From: Rheinheimera hassiensis
GTDB lineage: Bacteria; Pseudomonadota; Gammaproteobacteria; Enterobacterales; Alteromonadaceae
Direction of reading: 5' to 3'
Assembly (NCBI RefSeq): GCF_022436675.1
Contig: NZ_JAKUJZ010000002.1
Coordinates: forward strand, 517,071-581,070
Length of the DNA stretch: 64,000 nucleotides
Shown: positions 55,642-64,000 of the stretch, one piece after another
How the letters are laid out: each line of letters starts with the position of its first letter
Numbering within the stretch: the first letter of the stretch is position 1
The notes under the pieces: model-generated
Seen by the model: only the letters and a program-made list of their open reading frames with translations
Databases searched by the model: none
Told to the model about the DNA's origin: nothing
Made by a program: the position numbers and the translations under genes

Positions 55642-56015
55642 TGCTGGCATTTTATCAGCGCTGGGCGCGGCGTATGTATCCGTTAAGGGCTGTGTTTGTC
55701 GTGCTGTTTTTACTGGCAGTTAGTGCCTTTGGCTGGCTGCTGTTTAGCGCAACACCGGATTTTGCCCAGCGCTGGCAGCTTACTGCGGTATTATGCGGTG
55801 TCAGTAGTTTACTGCTCTGGCTGTGGGCCGTAGTGTTTTATCCTGAGCTGCCCACGGCAGATAACAATGCTGGCACGCTACATAAAATTAAAATACGCCT
55901 GCAACGGCTATGTTATTACCTGTTGGCTATGCTGGTAACTGTGTTACTACTGGCGACAACATACCTTGGCTTGCGTGTACTTAAAGGTATAATCGCCACC
56001 TTGTTTTTTAGCTGA
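55641..56015 (+). CDS. Small membrane protein of unknown function
   Basis: A 124-residue protein with a basic N-terminus (QRWARRMYPLRAV) and three or four hydrophobic segments (about 18-38, 47-68 and 92-122). No family is recognised. It is coupled to the gene upstream by TGATG and lies 11 bp before earP. Confidence 0.55.
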   Translation: MLAFYQRWARRMYPLRAVFVVLFLLAVSAFGWLLFSATPDFAQRWQLTAVLCGVSSLLLWLWAVVFYPELPTADNNAGTLHKIKIRLQRLCYYLLAMLVTVLLLATTYLGLRVLKGIIATLFFS

Positions 56016-56026
56016 CGATATATTTG

Positions 56027-57196
56027 ATGCCTGCAACTGCCCGCCGCTGGGATATATTCTGCGCTGTTATAGATAACTTTGGTGATATCGGTATTTGCTG
56101 GCGGCTAAGCCGGCAACTGGCTGCCGAACAGGGTATTGCAGTGCGGTTGTGGGTGGATGATTTAACCAGCTTTAACAAAATTTGCCCACAGGTAGATATT
56201 AACCAGACACAGCAGAATATTGCCGGTGTGACTATTACGCTATGGTCTGACAATACCGACTGGCAGGCAAATGGTATCGCCAGCGTAGTGGTAGAGGCTT
56301 TGGCGTGTAATGTGCCAATGCCCTATCAGCAATTGATGGCACAGCAAGATGTAAAGCCGTTATGGCTTAATCTGGAATACTTATCGGCAGAAGCCTGGGT
56401 AGAGGGCTGCCATGCGCTGCCGTCGCCGCAGCCACATTTAGCACTGGACAAATATTTCTTTTTCCCCGGCTTTACTGCTGGCACAGGTGGTTTGCTGCAA
56501 GAGGCGAATGTGCAACAGCTTGGCGCGCAGTTTCTGGCTGATACTGCCGCGCAGCAACAGTTCTGGCAGCAGCTAGGGGTTGATAACCACGGGGATTACC
56601 AGCAAAAAATTTCGCTGTTTGCTTATGATCATCCAAAAATTGAAAGTTTACTTGCCTGCTGGCAACAGCCAGGTATCAACACCTTGTGTCTGGTGCCTGA
56701 AGGCGCACTAGCCAACCAGTTAATTCAGTTTTACCCGCAGTTAAAACAGCACGGCGAGCTGGTAATAAATACGCTGACATTAAAAGTGTTGTCTTTTATG
56801 CCGCAAGACGATTACGACAAGCTGCTCTTTGCCTGTGATATCAACTTTGTTCGCGGTGAAGATTCTGTTATCCGCGCGCACTGGGCTGCTAAGCCGTTTA
56901 TCTGGCAAATTTACCGTCAGGCAGAGCAGGCGCATCTGGATAAGCTGCAGGCTTTTATGCAGCGTTACTGCGCGCAAATGCCTGAAGATGTTGCTGATAA
57001 CTTGCAAGAATTCTGGCTGGCCTGGAATACCGACAGCCAGCTTGAGCACAGCTGGCAAAAATATAGTGCAAAGCTGGCGCAAATCGCCGAATATAACCGG
57101 TATTGGCGCACAGCGTTAACGGCAAACGGAGATCTTGCCAGCAACCTCGTGCACTTTGTTGAAAAAAAATTTATAATGCGACGCAATTTTTCCTAA
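56027..57196 (+). CDS. earP: EF-P arginine rhamnosyltransferase EarP
   Basis: A 389-residue GT104 enzyme that rhamnosylates Arg32 of EF-P using dTDP-L-rhamnose. The N-terminus WDIFCAVIDNFGDIGICWRL (with the catalytic-region Asp residues) and FVRGEDSVIRAHWAAKPFIW are diagnostic of EarP (DUF2331). The ATG at 56027 is chosen over an adjacent TTG. It sits directly before efp, whose loop has the matching arginine. Confidence 0.95.
   Translation: MPATARRWDIFCAVIDNFGDIGICWRLSRQLAAEQGIAVRLWVDDLTSFNKICPQVDINQTQQNIAGVTITLWSDNTDWQANGIASVVVEALACNVPMPYQQLMAQQDVKPLWLNLEYLSAEAWVEGCHALPSPQPHLALDKYFFFPGFTAGTGGLLQEANVQQLGAQFLADTAAQQQFWQQLGVDNHGDYQQKISLFAYDHPKIESLLACWQQPGINTLCLVPEGALANQLIQFYPQLKQHGELVINTLTLKVLSFMPQDDYDKLLFACDINFVRGEDSVIRAHWAAKPFIWQIYRQAEQAHLDKLQAFMQRYCAQMPEDVADNLQEFWLAWNTDSQLEHSWQKYSAKLAQIAEYNRYWRTALTANGDLASNLVHFVEKKFIMRRNFS
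57172..57177 (+). promoter_or_regulatory. Probable efp promoter -10 inside the end of earP
   Basis: A perfect TATAAT in an A/T-rich run lies 43 bp before the efp start, within the last codons of earP. The -35 match is weak (TGCACT, 16 bp upstream). It would let efp be expressed more strongly than earP. Confidence 0.5.
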
Positions 57197-57214
57197 CGAG
57201 AAGATATTTCAGTC

Positions 57215-57775
57215 ATGATGAAGACAGCTCAAGAACTGCGTGCTGGCCAGGTGATTATGGTTGGCACAGAACCAATGGTAATTTTAAAAGCCGAGTTTAA
57301 CAAATCCGGCCGTAACTCTGCCGTGGTTAAAATGAAAATGAAAAACCTGCTGAATGCGCAGGGCATGGAAACGGTATACCGTGCTGATGACAAGTTTGAA
57401 CAGGTTCTGCTGGAAACTAAAGAAGTAACCTATTCTTACTTCTCTGATCCTATGTATGTATTTATGGATCAGGAATACAACCAGTTCGAAGTTGAAGCAG
57501 AAAACATGACCGAAGCACTGAAATACCTGGTAGATGGTATGGAGTGTTCAGTAGTGTTTTACAACGAGCGGCCAATTTCGGTTGACCTGCCAACTGTAGT
57601 AGTACGCACAGTAACGTACACTGAGCCGGCAGCTCGTGGTGACACATCTGGCAAGGTATTAAAACCAGCAAAAATTGAAACTGGTTTTGAGCTAATGGTT
57701 CCTGCGTTCGTGGAAGAAGGTGACAAGATTGAAATTGACACCCGTACCGACGAATACCGCAGCCGCGCCAAGTAA
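57215..57775 (+). CDS. efp: Elongation factor P
   Basis: A 186-residue (185 from the second ATG) translation factor that relieves ribosome stalling at polyproline. The three beta-barrel domains are complete. The tip of domain I reads [10 protein letters not shown], with arginine (R32 counted from the second ATG) in place of the lysine used in E. coli, so this is the rhamnosylated type served by EarP. The C-terminus [14 protein letters not shown] is standard. A strong terminator follows. Confidence 0.97.
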   Translation: MMKTAQELRAGQVIMVGTEPMVILKAEFNKSGRNSAVVKMKMKNLLNAQGMETVYRADDKFEQVLLETKEVTYSYFSDPMYVFMDQEYNQFEVEAENMTEALKYLVDGMECSVVFYNERPISVDLPTVVVRTVTYTEPAARGDTSGKVLKPAKIETGFELMVPAFVEEGDKIEIDTRTDEYRSRAK

Positions 57776-57793
57776 TACTGGCAGGTTGAATGT

Positions 57794-57820
57794 AAAAAAG
57801 GCGCTTAAAGCGCCTTTTTT
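57794..57820. terminator. Bidirectional terminator between efp and the RDD gene
   Basis: AAAAAAGGCGC, loop TTAAA, GCGCCTTTTTT. A perfect stem with A- and T-runs on both sides serves the convergent efp and RDD genes. Confidence 0.92.
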
Positions 57821-57844
57821 ATTAGCTGATCATGTCTGGCTGCA

Positions 57845-58300
57845 TTAAAGCTTTTCCCCGAACTTGACGGGCTCTTTGCCTGTATTACGAAGCACGACTG
57901 TGCCTGCCAACTTGTCATGCCACCCCTGTTTTCGCTTGTCTATGCCTATCCAGATGAATCCGAGACAAAAAGGAAGCGTGGCTACAATGTAAGCAAAATA
58001 CCTGCCTATTGCCTGGCCTGTGCTCATTTTATTGCCGGTGGTTGCATCTACAATTTCCAGTTTAGTGGCCATTTTCCCCGGTGTGCCAAGAAAGCGTAGC
58101 CAAAACCATATTGTTGCAATAAATGGAACGACATAACTTAGCATAACATCCCAAAAGCCATGGATAAATTTATCACCAAACCAATATTGCTCACCGTAAA
58201 TAAAGCTAAGCGGCACAAATAAGACAATAAAAATAACAACCATATCAATTAATACAGCACCAAGTCTGATCCAAAAACCAGCATACTCTTTGTTATCCAT
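57845..58300 (-). CDS. RDD-family membrane protein
   Basis: A 151-residue inner-membrane protein with three main helices. The RDD signature is visible as GFWIRLGAVLIDMVVI near the N-terminus, and the C-terminal part (FIWIGIDKRKQGWHDKLAGT) matches the family. The function is unknown; some RDD proteins are linked to ion transport. Confidence 0.88.
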   Translation of the reverse strand: MDNKEYAGFWIRLGAVLIDMVVIFIVLFVPLSFIYGEQYWFGDKFIHGFWDVMLSYVVPFIATIWFWLRFLGTPGKMATKLEIVDATTGNKMSTGQAIGRYFAYIVATLPFCLGFIWIGIDKRKQGWHDKLAGTVVLRNTGKEPVKFGEKL

Positions 58301-58421
58301 AAATTAAGTATTCCTCAGAATGTTTTAGTGTTGAAAGATTTTAAAACCGCGGTAATAGCCGCCTGGCTTTGTATTCTGTTACCCTTAGCCGAAATATGTA
58401 CATTTTTAATGGTTTACTTTT

Positions 58422-58985
58422 ATGCCAACAGAAAAACACAAAATGCTATCGGGAGACTGGTATAACCCGCTGGATAAAGAACTTAGTGCTGAGCGTTTGG
58501 TTGCGCGTAAGTTACAGCATCAGTTTAACCAAAGCGCGCCTGATGATGAAGCACTGCGTAAACAATTGCTAAAGCAGTGGCTATCCAATACCGGCAAGCA
58601 TTTCTACGCTGAGCCACCGTTTTACTGCGACTACGGCTATAACATTAAAACCGGCACTAAGGTGTTTTTTAACTTTAACTGCGTGGTGCTGGATGTTGCG
58701 CCGGTTCACATTGGCAATAATGTTTTTTTTGGCCCTGCTGTGCAAATTTATACCGTAAACCACCCGCTAAATGCTGCGCAACGGCGCACGCTGATAGAGC
58801 AGGCGTTGCCGGTAACAATAGAAGATGATGTCTGGGTTGGTGGCGGGGCGATACTGTTACCCGGCGTAACGATTGGTAAGGGCAGTGTAGTGGCCGCCGG
58901 TAGTGTGGTAACTAAAGATGTGCCTGCAGGGGTAGTCGCAGGCGGTAACCCGTGCCGGGTAATTAAAGCTGTATCTGATGAGTAA
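58422..58985 (+). CDS. Maltose/galactoside-type sugar O-acetyltransferase
   Basis: A 187-residue hexapeptide-repeat acetyltransferase of the Maa/LacA group. The N-terminal Mac domain (HKMLSGDWYNPLDKELSAER) and the left-handed beta-helix (VHIGNNVFFGPAVQIYTVNH and DDVWVGGGAILLPGVTIGKG) are clear, with the catalytic His in TVNHPL. No sugar-metabolism genes are adjacent, so the natural acceptor is unknown. Confidence 0.92.
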   Translation: MPTEKHKMLSGDWYNPLDKELSAERLVARKLQHQFNQSAPDDEALRKQLLKQWLSNTGKHFYAEPPFYCDYGYNIKTGTKVFFNFNCVVLDVAPVHIGNNVFFGPAVQIYTVNHPLNAAQRRTLIEQALPVTIEDDVWVGGGAILLPGVTIGKGSVVAAGSVVTKDVPAGVVAGGNPCRVIKAVSDE

Positions 58986-59033
58986 GGTGCGGCGGCCAGT
59001 TAAGTAACATTTAATAAGTAAGTAGTAGAAGTT

Positions 59034-59546
59034 ATGTCGATACATATTCGTTTGATTAACGAGGCAGATCTTGACGCCATAGTAGCGATACAAGATAGCT
59101 GTTACGCCGATGAACTGTTTGAAAATGCCTGCCTTATCAGCAGGCGTTTGGCATCACAGCCGCAAAGTTGCTGGCTGGCAGAAAATAATGAAGGTGAGGT
59201 GCTGGCGTATTTGTTCAGCTACCCGTCGCGTAATAGGCAGGTAGCGCCGCTTGGCAGTGAATTTGGCTACTACGCTGATGCCGAACTGTTGTATCTGCAT
59301 GATATGGCCGTAAGCCATAACGCCAGAGGAATGCGCCTGGCACCACAGCTGTTGGCATATGCCGAGCAGTATGCAGCTGATTTGGGTTTTAGCACGCTCG
59401 CACTGGTTGCAGTGCAGGGCTCTGTACCTTACTGGCAAAAACAGGGCTTTGAAGTACTAACACTTACCGGGACTACCGCTTTGCAGGCCCTGTCAAGCTA
59501 TACCGGCCAGAATGCAGTTTATATGCAAAAGCAAATACAGGGGTAA
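59034..59546 (+). CDS. GNAT-family N-acetyltransferase
   Basis: A 170-residue acetyltransferase. The GNAT core is visible at LLYLHDMAVSHNARGMRLAP (motif A region, with acetyl-CoA loop RGMRLA), and FSTLALVAVQGSVPYWQKQGF follows. The start is ATG 59034. The substrate is unknown. Confidence 0.85.
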   Translation: MSIHIRLINEADLDAIVAIQDSCYADELFENACLISRRLASQPQSCWLAENNEGEVLAYLFSYPSRNRQVAPLGSEFGYYADAELLYLHDMAVSHNARGMRLAPQLLAYAEQYAADLGFSTLALVAVQGSVPYWQKQGFEVLTLTGTTALQALSSYTGQNAVYMQKQIQG

Positions 59547-59634
59547 AAGTTACGTAATTTGTTCAAGTTGTGTCTGGTATCAGATGCGGGTTTGTCACTA
59601 TACTGAACACAATTTATGTTATCAGGACGTTACG

Positions 59635-59949
59635 ATGAAATTATTTTATGCTGCTATTGTCGTGTTGCTATTTACCGCACAAGCCAGCGCCTGCGGTTTC
59701 AGATTAAGCGATGGTAAATTGTTACGCTGCGGCATGACACGAATTGATGTGCTGTCGCTGGCTGGCGAGCCGGTAGCAAAAGATGTGGAGACGTTGGGGG
59801 TAGATATTGGTGAGCCGGTAAAAGGCACCACTGTTGAAACCTGGTCTTACCGGTTAAAAGGCGATATCGGCGGGGAATACCTGGTGTCGCTTACACTAAA
59901 AGGTGGCAAAGTATCTGCGATAAACTCCAGACAACTGAATCGTACTTAA
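59635..59949 (+). CDS. Exported DUF2845-like protein
   Basis: A 104-residue protein with a signal peptide (KLFYAAIVVLLFTAQASA, cut before CGFRL). The mature part CGFRLSDGKLLRCGMTRIDV followed by LSLAGEP resembles DUF2845/SmpA-like modules, in which a short helix is followed by G-E-P. The start at 59635 follows CAGGA; a longer in-frame reading is rejected because it would bury the signal peptide. Confidence 0.65.
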   Translation: MKLFYAAIVVLLFTAQASACGFRLSDGKLLRCGMTRIDVLSLAGEPVAKDVETLGVDIGEPVKGTTVETWSYRLKGDIGGEYLVSLTLKGGKVSAINSRQLNRT

Positions 59950-60055
59950 ATTGTTACAATATTTGGCTTTTTATGTTCTAAGGTAAGTGTGATGTGCTTG
60001 TATTGTTAGTGAAGTTGGTTTAGAAAGAGTGCTTAACTTTTTATAAGGTACGGTT

Positions 60056-60880
60056 ATGCGTGGGCTTTTTTTTAACAGTATTAGCACTGTTTTACTTTTT
60101 TCTTTGCTCACGGCTTGTGGTAGCGGTGGTGATACAGCAAACGATCAGGGTGGGGTAGTTACTCCACCACCTGTTGTTATCTCACCACCACCGGCAAATG
60201 AAATGCTGCCTATACCGGATAACCGCTACGTAGACCAATACCAGATACTGCTTGTTGGTAATAGTCATGTCACTTCAAACAATTTGTCGTCAGTGCTAAG
60301 TGCTTTACTGGAACAAGGCACTGGTAAAACCTCCGTTGCTACTGTGGCGCCGGGATGGGCATATCTTGATGAAAGATTGAGCGATGGTGTCACACTGGCT
60401 GCGCTGCAATCCCAAGACTGGAGCCATGTAATATGGCAAGCACAGAAATACTCAACCACCGGTCAGTACTCTTATTCTACTGTGGCGTCAGAATATTGGG
60501 TTGCGCTAAGTAAACAGTTAGCGGCCACACCTATTATGTTTCCGGAACACCCACGGCGGGGTAATACTGAGGAAGGCATGCGGGTCTATTTACTGCATTT
60601 GGGTATTGCTGGCAGGGAAGCAAGTTGTGTGGCACCCATTGGACCTGCCTGGGATAATGCAGTAGGCATGCTACCTCAGACATCTTTTCATACTGACGGC
60701 AATCATGCGTCACTGGCCGGAACGTTACTAACAGCGCTGGTGTTTTACGAGATTATTAGTGGTGAATCAGCCGATGGTTTACCTTACATGCCACAGATTG
60801 CATTAGCGGAGCAGCTTCAGGCTCAGTTAAGACAAATTGCATCTGCTACTTTACAGCAATACTCTGGTTGCACTTACTAG
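60056..60880 (+). CDS. SGNH/GDSL-like lipoprotein of unknown substrate
   Basis: A 274-residue lipoprotein with lipobox LLTAC (cysteine near residue 21) and a Pro-rich linker (VTPPPVVISPPPANE). The rest resembles an SGNH hydrolase. The first block is LLVGNSHVTSNNL, where the nucleophile Ser would lie in GNSH rather than GDS. The last block FHTDGNHASLAGT supplies the Asp and His (DxxH). Its substrate, perhaps a surface glycan ester, is unknown. Confidence 0.65.
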   Translation: MRGLFFNSISTVLLFSLLTACGSGGDTANDQGGVVTPPPVVISPPPANEMLPIPDNRYVDQYQILLVGNSHVTSNNLSSVLSALLEQGTGKTSVATVAPGWAYLDERLSDGVTLAALQSQDWSHVIWQAQKYSTTGQYSYSTVASEYWVALSKQLAATPIMFPEHPRRGNTEEGMRVYLLHLGIAGREASCVAPIGPAWDNAVGMLPQTSFHTDGNHASLAGTLLTALVFYEIISGESADGLPYMPQIALAEQLQAQLRQIASATLQQYSGCTY

Positions 60881-60901
60881 CGGATTATCTGCAGAAATGG
60901 T

Positions 60902-61564
60902 CTAGCGTGACAATAAGTATAAGTCGCTTAGTGTCATCGTATTACCGCCGAGTTTTAACTGGCTAAGCAGCAGCAGGGCGCTGCTGTAGGCATCTTCCAG
61001 TGCGTGGTGATTCGCCATATCTGGCAGGCCGTGCCTTTTCAGGCAGTTGGGTAGCTTAAGTGCATCATGTTTTACTACCTTACCCTGGCGCAGCAGGCGT
61101 TGCCATTCCATTTGCATAGTGTCAATAAAGCGAAAACGCGGCGCTTTGCCAAAACAGCGCTGGCAGGCAAAACGCAGACATTGCTCGTCCAGCCTACTGT
61201 GGTGGGCGACAAATATGTAGCCGGCGTATTGCGATAACAACTCAGTGAGTATCTGTGCCAGATCATGGGCATTTTTTAACTGATGATCGTGTAAGCCATG
61301 GTATACCGCACTCTGGCCCACACTGACCGGGCTGTTTATCAGATAATGCTTTGCTTCAGCCAGCACAATTTCCTGCCCTCTGACGGGCACCCAACCAATG
61401 CTGACGATATGGTCTTTGCGCGGAGTAAGCCCGGTAAGTTCAAGATCCAACACCAGAAAATTAGCCTGCTCTACCGGGGTTGAAGACGCAGGAAAGGGGG
61501 TATTAATAAAATGGTTTACCACTTCACTTAAGGCGGTGTTTTTACGAAATAGCCAGCCGAACAC
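60902..61564 (-). CDS. DEDDh 3'-5' exonuclease (DnaQ-like)
   Basis: A 220-residue exonuclease. Motif I reads LVLDLELTGL, motif II includes FVAHHSRLDEQCLRF, and motif III NHHALEDAYSSALLLL supplies the DEDDh His and Asp. It starts with GTG, one base after the stop of the upstream gene, so the two are co-expressed. Homologous pairs (this exonuclease plus the cNMP/CBS/nucleotidyltransferase protein) recur in gammaproteobacteria, often near acetate permease genes. The biological role is not known. Confidence 0.88.
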   Translation of the reverse strand: MFGWLFRKNTALSEVVNHFINTPFPASSTPVEQANFLVLDLELTGLTPRKDHIVSIGWVPVRGQEIVLAEAKHYLINSPVSVGQSAVYHGLHDHQLKNAHDLAQILTELLSQYAGYIFVAHHSRLDEQCLRFACQRCFGKAPRFRFIDTMQMEWQRLLRQGKVVKHDALKLPNCLKRHGLPDMANHHALEDAYSSALLLLSQLKLGGNTMTLSDLYLLSR

Positions 61565-61565
61565 C

Positions 61566-63392
61566 TTACAGCTCCCGGCAAAAACGATGCTTTACCCGGT
61601 TTTGTGCTTCGTTTATTACGGCAAAACTGTCTTTTAACTGGTGCCGTGCCAGGCCGGACACCTCTGCCGGGTTTAGCAGGTTAGTAACATCATGACTGTT
61701 TTGCAGGTCATGCTGATGTTTTTCCCAGCGTAGTTGTGCTAACAGATCAAAAGCATCGTTTAAATTCTGACCGTCTTTACTATCAATAATACCTTGAGCT
61801 GCGAGCTGTTGCAGACGGCTACGGGTGTTAACCTCATGTATCCCGGCGTAGAGTGCATACACTCTGACCAGATCGGTTATCAGGCTGATACCCCTTTTTT
61901 TTAAATCCAGGCCTTTTTTATGCTTACCATCCTGTTCAAGGATGAAATTTTTAAAGAAACCCAGCGGGGCTGTGCGCTGCAAAGCTGCCTGCGCCAGATG
62001 ATACAAAAATAACGGAGCTTCAGTCGTGCGTTGCAACACATCTTCTTGTAGCGCATTAAACAGGCCTTTACTACCTTCAATAACCCGTAAGTCAAAGAAA
62101 ATACTGGCTTTTAGCAATGCTTCCGGCGTTGGCGTGGCAATCCAGCGGGCAAAGCGGCCAGACCAGCCTTTTAAACTTAACCGTAGTTCGGGATTGGTTG
62201 CCATAATATTGCCAGGGCAAAGTGTAATTCCGCATTGTGCTAACCCCTGACAAACGAATTCGGCCAGCGCACTGAAATACTCACCAACCACACCAACAGG
62301 GTCTTTTTCCAGCAGCAGTGCGTTGTCCTGATCGGCGTTTAGGCTTTGGTCCATCCGCGCCTGAGAGCCAAAAGCCAGCCAGCTGAATACACAGGGCGGT
62401 TCGCCCAGTTGCTGCTGCGCCAGATAAATCAGGCGTTGGGTAAGAGCATCTGTAATGGTGGTAATAATGTGTCCGGCTTCATATGCCGGCACCTGTTGTT
62501 TACTTAGTGTAATGGCCAGTGCCGCTATTTGCTGGCTGCAACGTTCCAGGCCATCAGTTGACTGCTGGCGGTGTATTTCGCCAATCAGATATACCGGATG
62601 ATCCTGCTGGCTACGGATAATATCTGTTGCGGTTAACATGCCGCAGCACAGACCTTGATCTGTTACCGGCAGATGGTGAATATTATGCTGGCTCATCTGC
62701 TGCACAGCTTCATACAGGTAAGCATGGCGATCGATGCTTTGTGGCTGACGCGTCATCACCTGGCTTACCTGAGTGCTGGCGGGTAAGGCATGTGCTAACA
62801 CTCTGCTGCGCAAATCGCGATCGGTCAGAATGCCGACCAGTTTACTGTTTTCCTCTACCAACAGCGACGATACGCGACTGTCAGACATCAGTTTTGCTGC
62901 ATCCTGTGCTGTTTGTTCTGGCCGGATGGCAATTTTACGTTGTTGTACAACATCACTTATTTTTAAGGTAAAGCGTGAGGCCTGCTGTTGTTCACTGTAT
63001 TGGTGCAACCGCCGGCTAAACAGGCGCTGGAAAAAAATATCGATATTTTTGTACTGATAACGGCATTGATGAAACGCTTCTGCTTCCAGCCAATACACCA
63101 GACCATCTTCTTCACAGAGCAGGGTGTCGCTGTCAGTGAGGCTGGTGAGCAATTGCTGATAACCATAGAAATCGCCGTTTTGCAGTTTAGTCAGCAACTG
63201 CTGCTGATCGCTGTACAGCGTAAAAATTCCGGTGCGGACTATCAGCAAGCGATCGGTGTTAATTTTTACGCTGTCCTGCGCCTGATAATAATAAACGTTG
63301 ATATGGGCTGACAACTGGCCAAGCGCTGCGGCGTCGAGTTGATCGAATGGCGTAGTTTCGGCAAGAAATTTTGTAACGTCAGCAACTTCCAT
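61566..63392 (-). CDS. cNMP-binding / CBS-pair / DUF294 nucleotidyltransferase protein
   Basis: A 608-residue signalling protein. Domains in order: cyclic-nucleotide-binding-like (about 10-120), two CBS domains (about 150-270, with SRVSSLLVEENSKLVGILTD and NIHHLPVTDQG), a GlnD-like nucleotidyltransferase (DUF294) with FGSQARMDQSLNADQDNALL (about 340-360), and a helical DUF294 C-terminal domain. It may sense adenylates and modify or regulate a partner. It is followed immediately by the exonuclease gene. A good ribosome-binding site (GGAGAA) supports the ATG. Confidence 0.9.
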   Translation of the reverse strand: MEVADVTKFLAETTPFDQLDAAALGQLSAHINVYYYQAQDSVKINTDRLLIVRTGIFTLYSDQQQLLTKLQNGDFYGYQQLLTSLTDSDTLLCEEDGLVYWLEAEAFHQCRYQYKNIDIFFQRLFSRRLHQYSEQQQASRFTLKISDVVQQRKIAIRPEQTAQDAAKLMSDSRVSSLLVEENSKLVGILTDRDLRSRVLAHALPASTQVSQVMTRQPQSIDRHAYLYEAVQQMSQHNIHHLPVTDQGLCCGMLTATDIIRSQQDHPVYLIGEIHRQQSTDGLERCSQQIAALAITLSKQQVPAYEAGHIITTITDALTQRLIYLAQQQLGEPPCVFSWLAFGSQARMDQSLNADQDNALLLEKDPVGVVGEYFSALAEFVCQGLAQCGITLCPGNIMATNPELRLSLKGWSGRFARWIATPTPEALLKASIFFDLRVIEGSKGLFNALQEDVLQRTTEAPLFLYHLAQAALQRTAPLGFFKNFILEQDGKHKKGLDLKKRGISLITDLVRVYALYAGIHEVNTRSRLQQLAAQGIIDSKDGQNLNDAFDLLAQLRWEKHQHDLQNSHDVTNLLNPAEVSGLARHQLKDSFAVINEAQNRVKHRFCREL

Positions 63393-63433
63393 TTTTTCTC
63401 CGGTTAAACCGAATCAAAGTATTAATAATATCC

Positions 63434-63952
63434 TCAGCTGCGGCAAAGCGCGCTAATCAGAGGATCGTCACTACTCAGCTTTTTCCAGTTGCCGTCCAAG
63501 GCTGTATCACCTTCGGGAATCTGCAGCTGGGCATTAAAGTCAGCCTGGGCATACCGTTGACAATGCACTACCTGTGGGACACGCCGGGCCTGAGCACGCC
63601 GTTCAAAGAAGTACAAATCAACCAGTTTTACTTGCGGGTTAATATTATTTGCCGAGGCATTAGCCACGTCAGCTGCGATAAATCGTAGCGTTTGCGGATA
63701 CAGGTAACTCCAGGGCCGCAACGCAGTTTGTTGCTCAATCTTTTTTATGACTACTACACCAGCGGGTAAGCGGCTGGCAGTATGCTGATACCAGGTGTAT
63801 TCACTTTGGATCTGAAACCCCAGCATGGCGGCTCCGGCAAATACCGGTATTAGCCAGCGCGGAGCACGGTTTTTGCTTAACTTACGTAGTAACAGTGCAA
63901 TACCTGCAGCGCCAAGCCCTGCGAATACCGTTGCAATCAGTTCCCATAGCAT
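63434..63952 (-). CDS. Membrane-anchored protein of unknown function
   Basis: A 172-residue protein with two N-terminal transmembrane helices (about 5-23 and 34-50) joined by a basic loop (RKLSKNRAPRW), followed by a soluble domain of about 115 residues with two Cys near the end (VHCQRYAQ and LISALCRS). I recognise no family. It precedes the DUF294 gene by about 40 bp and may share its transcript. Confidence 0.6.
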   Translation of the reverse strand: MLWELIATVFAGLGAAGIALLLRKLSKNRAPRWLIPVFAGAAMLGFQIQSEYTWYQHTASRLPAGVVVIKKIEQQTALRPWSYLYPQTLRFIAADVANASANNINPQVKLVDLYFFERRAQARRVPQVVHCQRYAQADFNAQLQIPEGDTALDGNWKKLSSDDPLISALCRS

Positions 63953-63965
63953 AGTGTTGTCCCTG

Positions 63966-63996
63966 AAAAAGACGGGCTTTCACCATGAAAGCCCGC
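63966..63996 (-). terminator. Terminator of a minus-strand gene beyond the right edge
   Basis: On the minus strand, GCGGGCTTTCA-TGG-TGAAAGCCCGTC is followed by TTTTT. The 10-bp perfect stem and the U-run point to the end of a transcription unit lying to the right of the window. Confidence 0.8.
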
Positions 63997-64000
63997 TTTA

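Overview
The window is a chromosomal segment of a gammaproteobacterium. Gene order (mfd-csiV, lolCDE, comEC-msbA-lpxK-ycaR-kdsB, gltA facing sdhCDAB-sucAB-sucCD, earP-efp with an Arg32-type EF-P) and the style of one intergenic repeat suggest an alteromonad-like aquatic bacterium near Rheinheimera, Alishewanella or Arsukibacterium. That placement is inferred from protein and gene-order resemblance, not from a search. I saw no rRNA, tRNA, CRISPR array, transposase or phage gene.

Layout. 1-3.5 kb (minus): a czcCBA-type heavy-metal efflux operon with a small His-rich protein at its head; czcA runs off the left edge. 3.6-10.3 kb (minus): a ribosome-assembly GTPase, a small membrane protein, csiV, mfd and a PilZ protein. 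10.4-21.5 kb (mostly plus): lolCDE, comEC, msbA, lpxK, ycaR, kdsB, a pseudouridine synthase and tcdA, a dense envelope and LPS block. 21.5-21.7 kb: an intergenic repeat built of palindromes. 21.7-23.4 kb (minus): the csdA/csdE sulfur-transfer pair. 23.5-34.8 kb: the TCA block, with gltA divergent from sdhCDAB, then sucAB and sucCD, split by terminators. 34.9-35.9 kb: a NadR-like NAD salvage enzyme without the usual repressor domain.

36.0-44.2 kb is the most unusual region. Ten tightly packed plus-strand genes combine a thermostable-hemolysin/GNAT-like protein, an acyl-adenylate enzyme, a heme-oxygenase-like diiron oxidase, an SDR reductase, a periplasmic helical-repeat protein, an OmpR-type two-component system, a periplasmic cupredoxin, an FTR1-like permease and a probable outer-membrane barrel. 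It looks like one operon joining fatty-acyl metabolism with metal handling at the envelope. A direct repeat of the PmrA/QseB type (CTTAAG-N5-TTTAAG) lies just upstream. A second copy (CTTAAG-N5-CTTAAG) lies 13 kb away before an LTA-synthase-family gene, which suggests a small local regulon of the encoded two-component system.

44.2-49.2 kb: a TetR repressor and an AcrAB/MexAB-type RND pump, with a perfect 16-bp inverted repeat between them. 49.3-53.2 kb: the LTA-synthase-family protein and glnS. 53.3-64 kb: mostly small envelope and unknown proteins, earP-efp, two acetyltransferases, an SGNH-like lipoprotein, and a DEDDh exonuclease next to a cNMP/CBS/nucleotidyltransferase protein.
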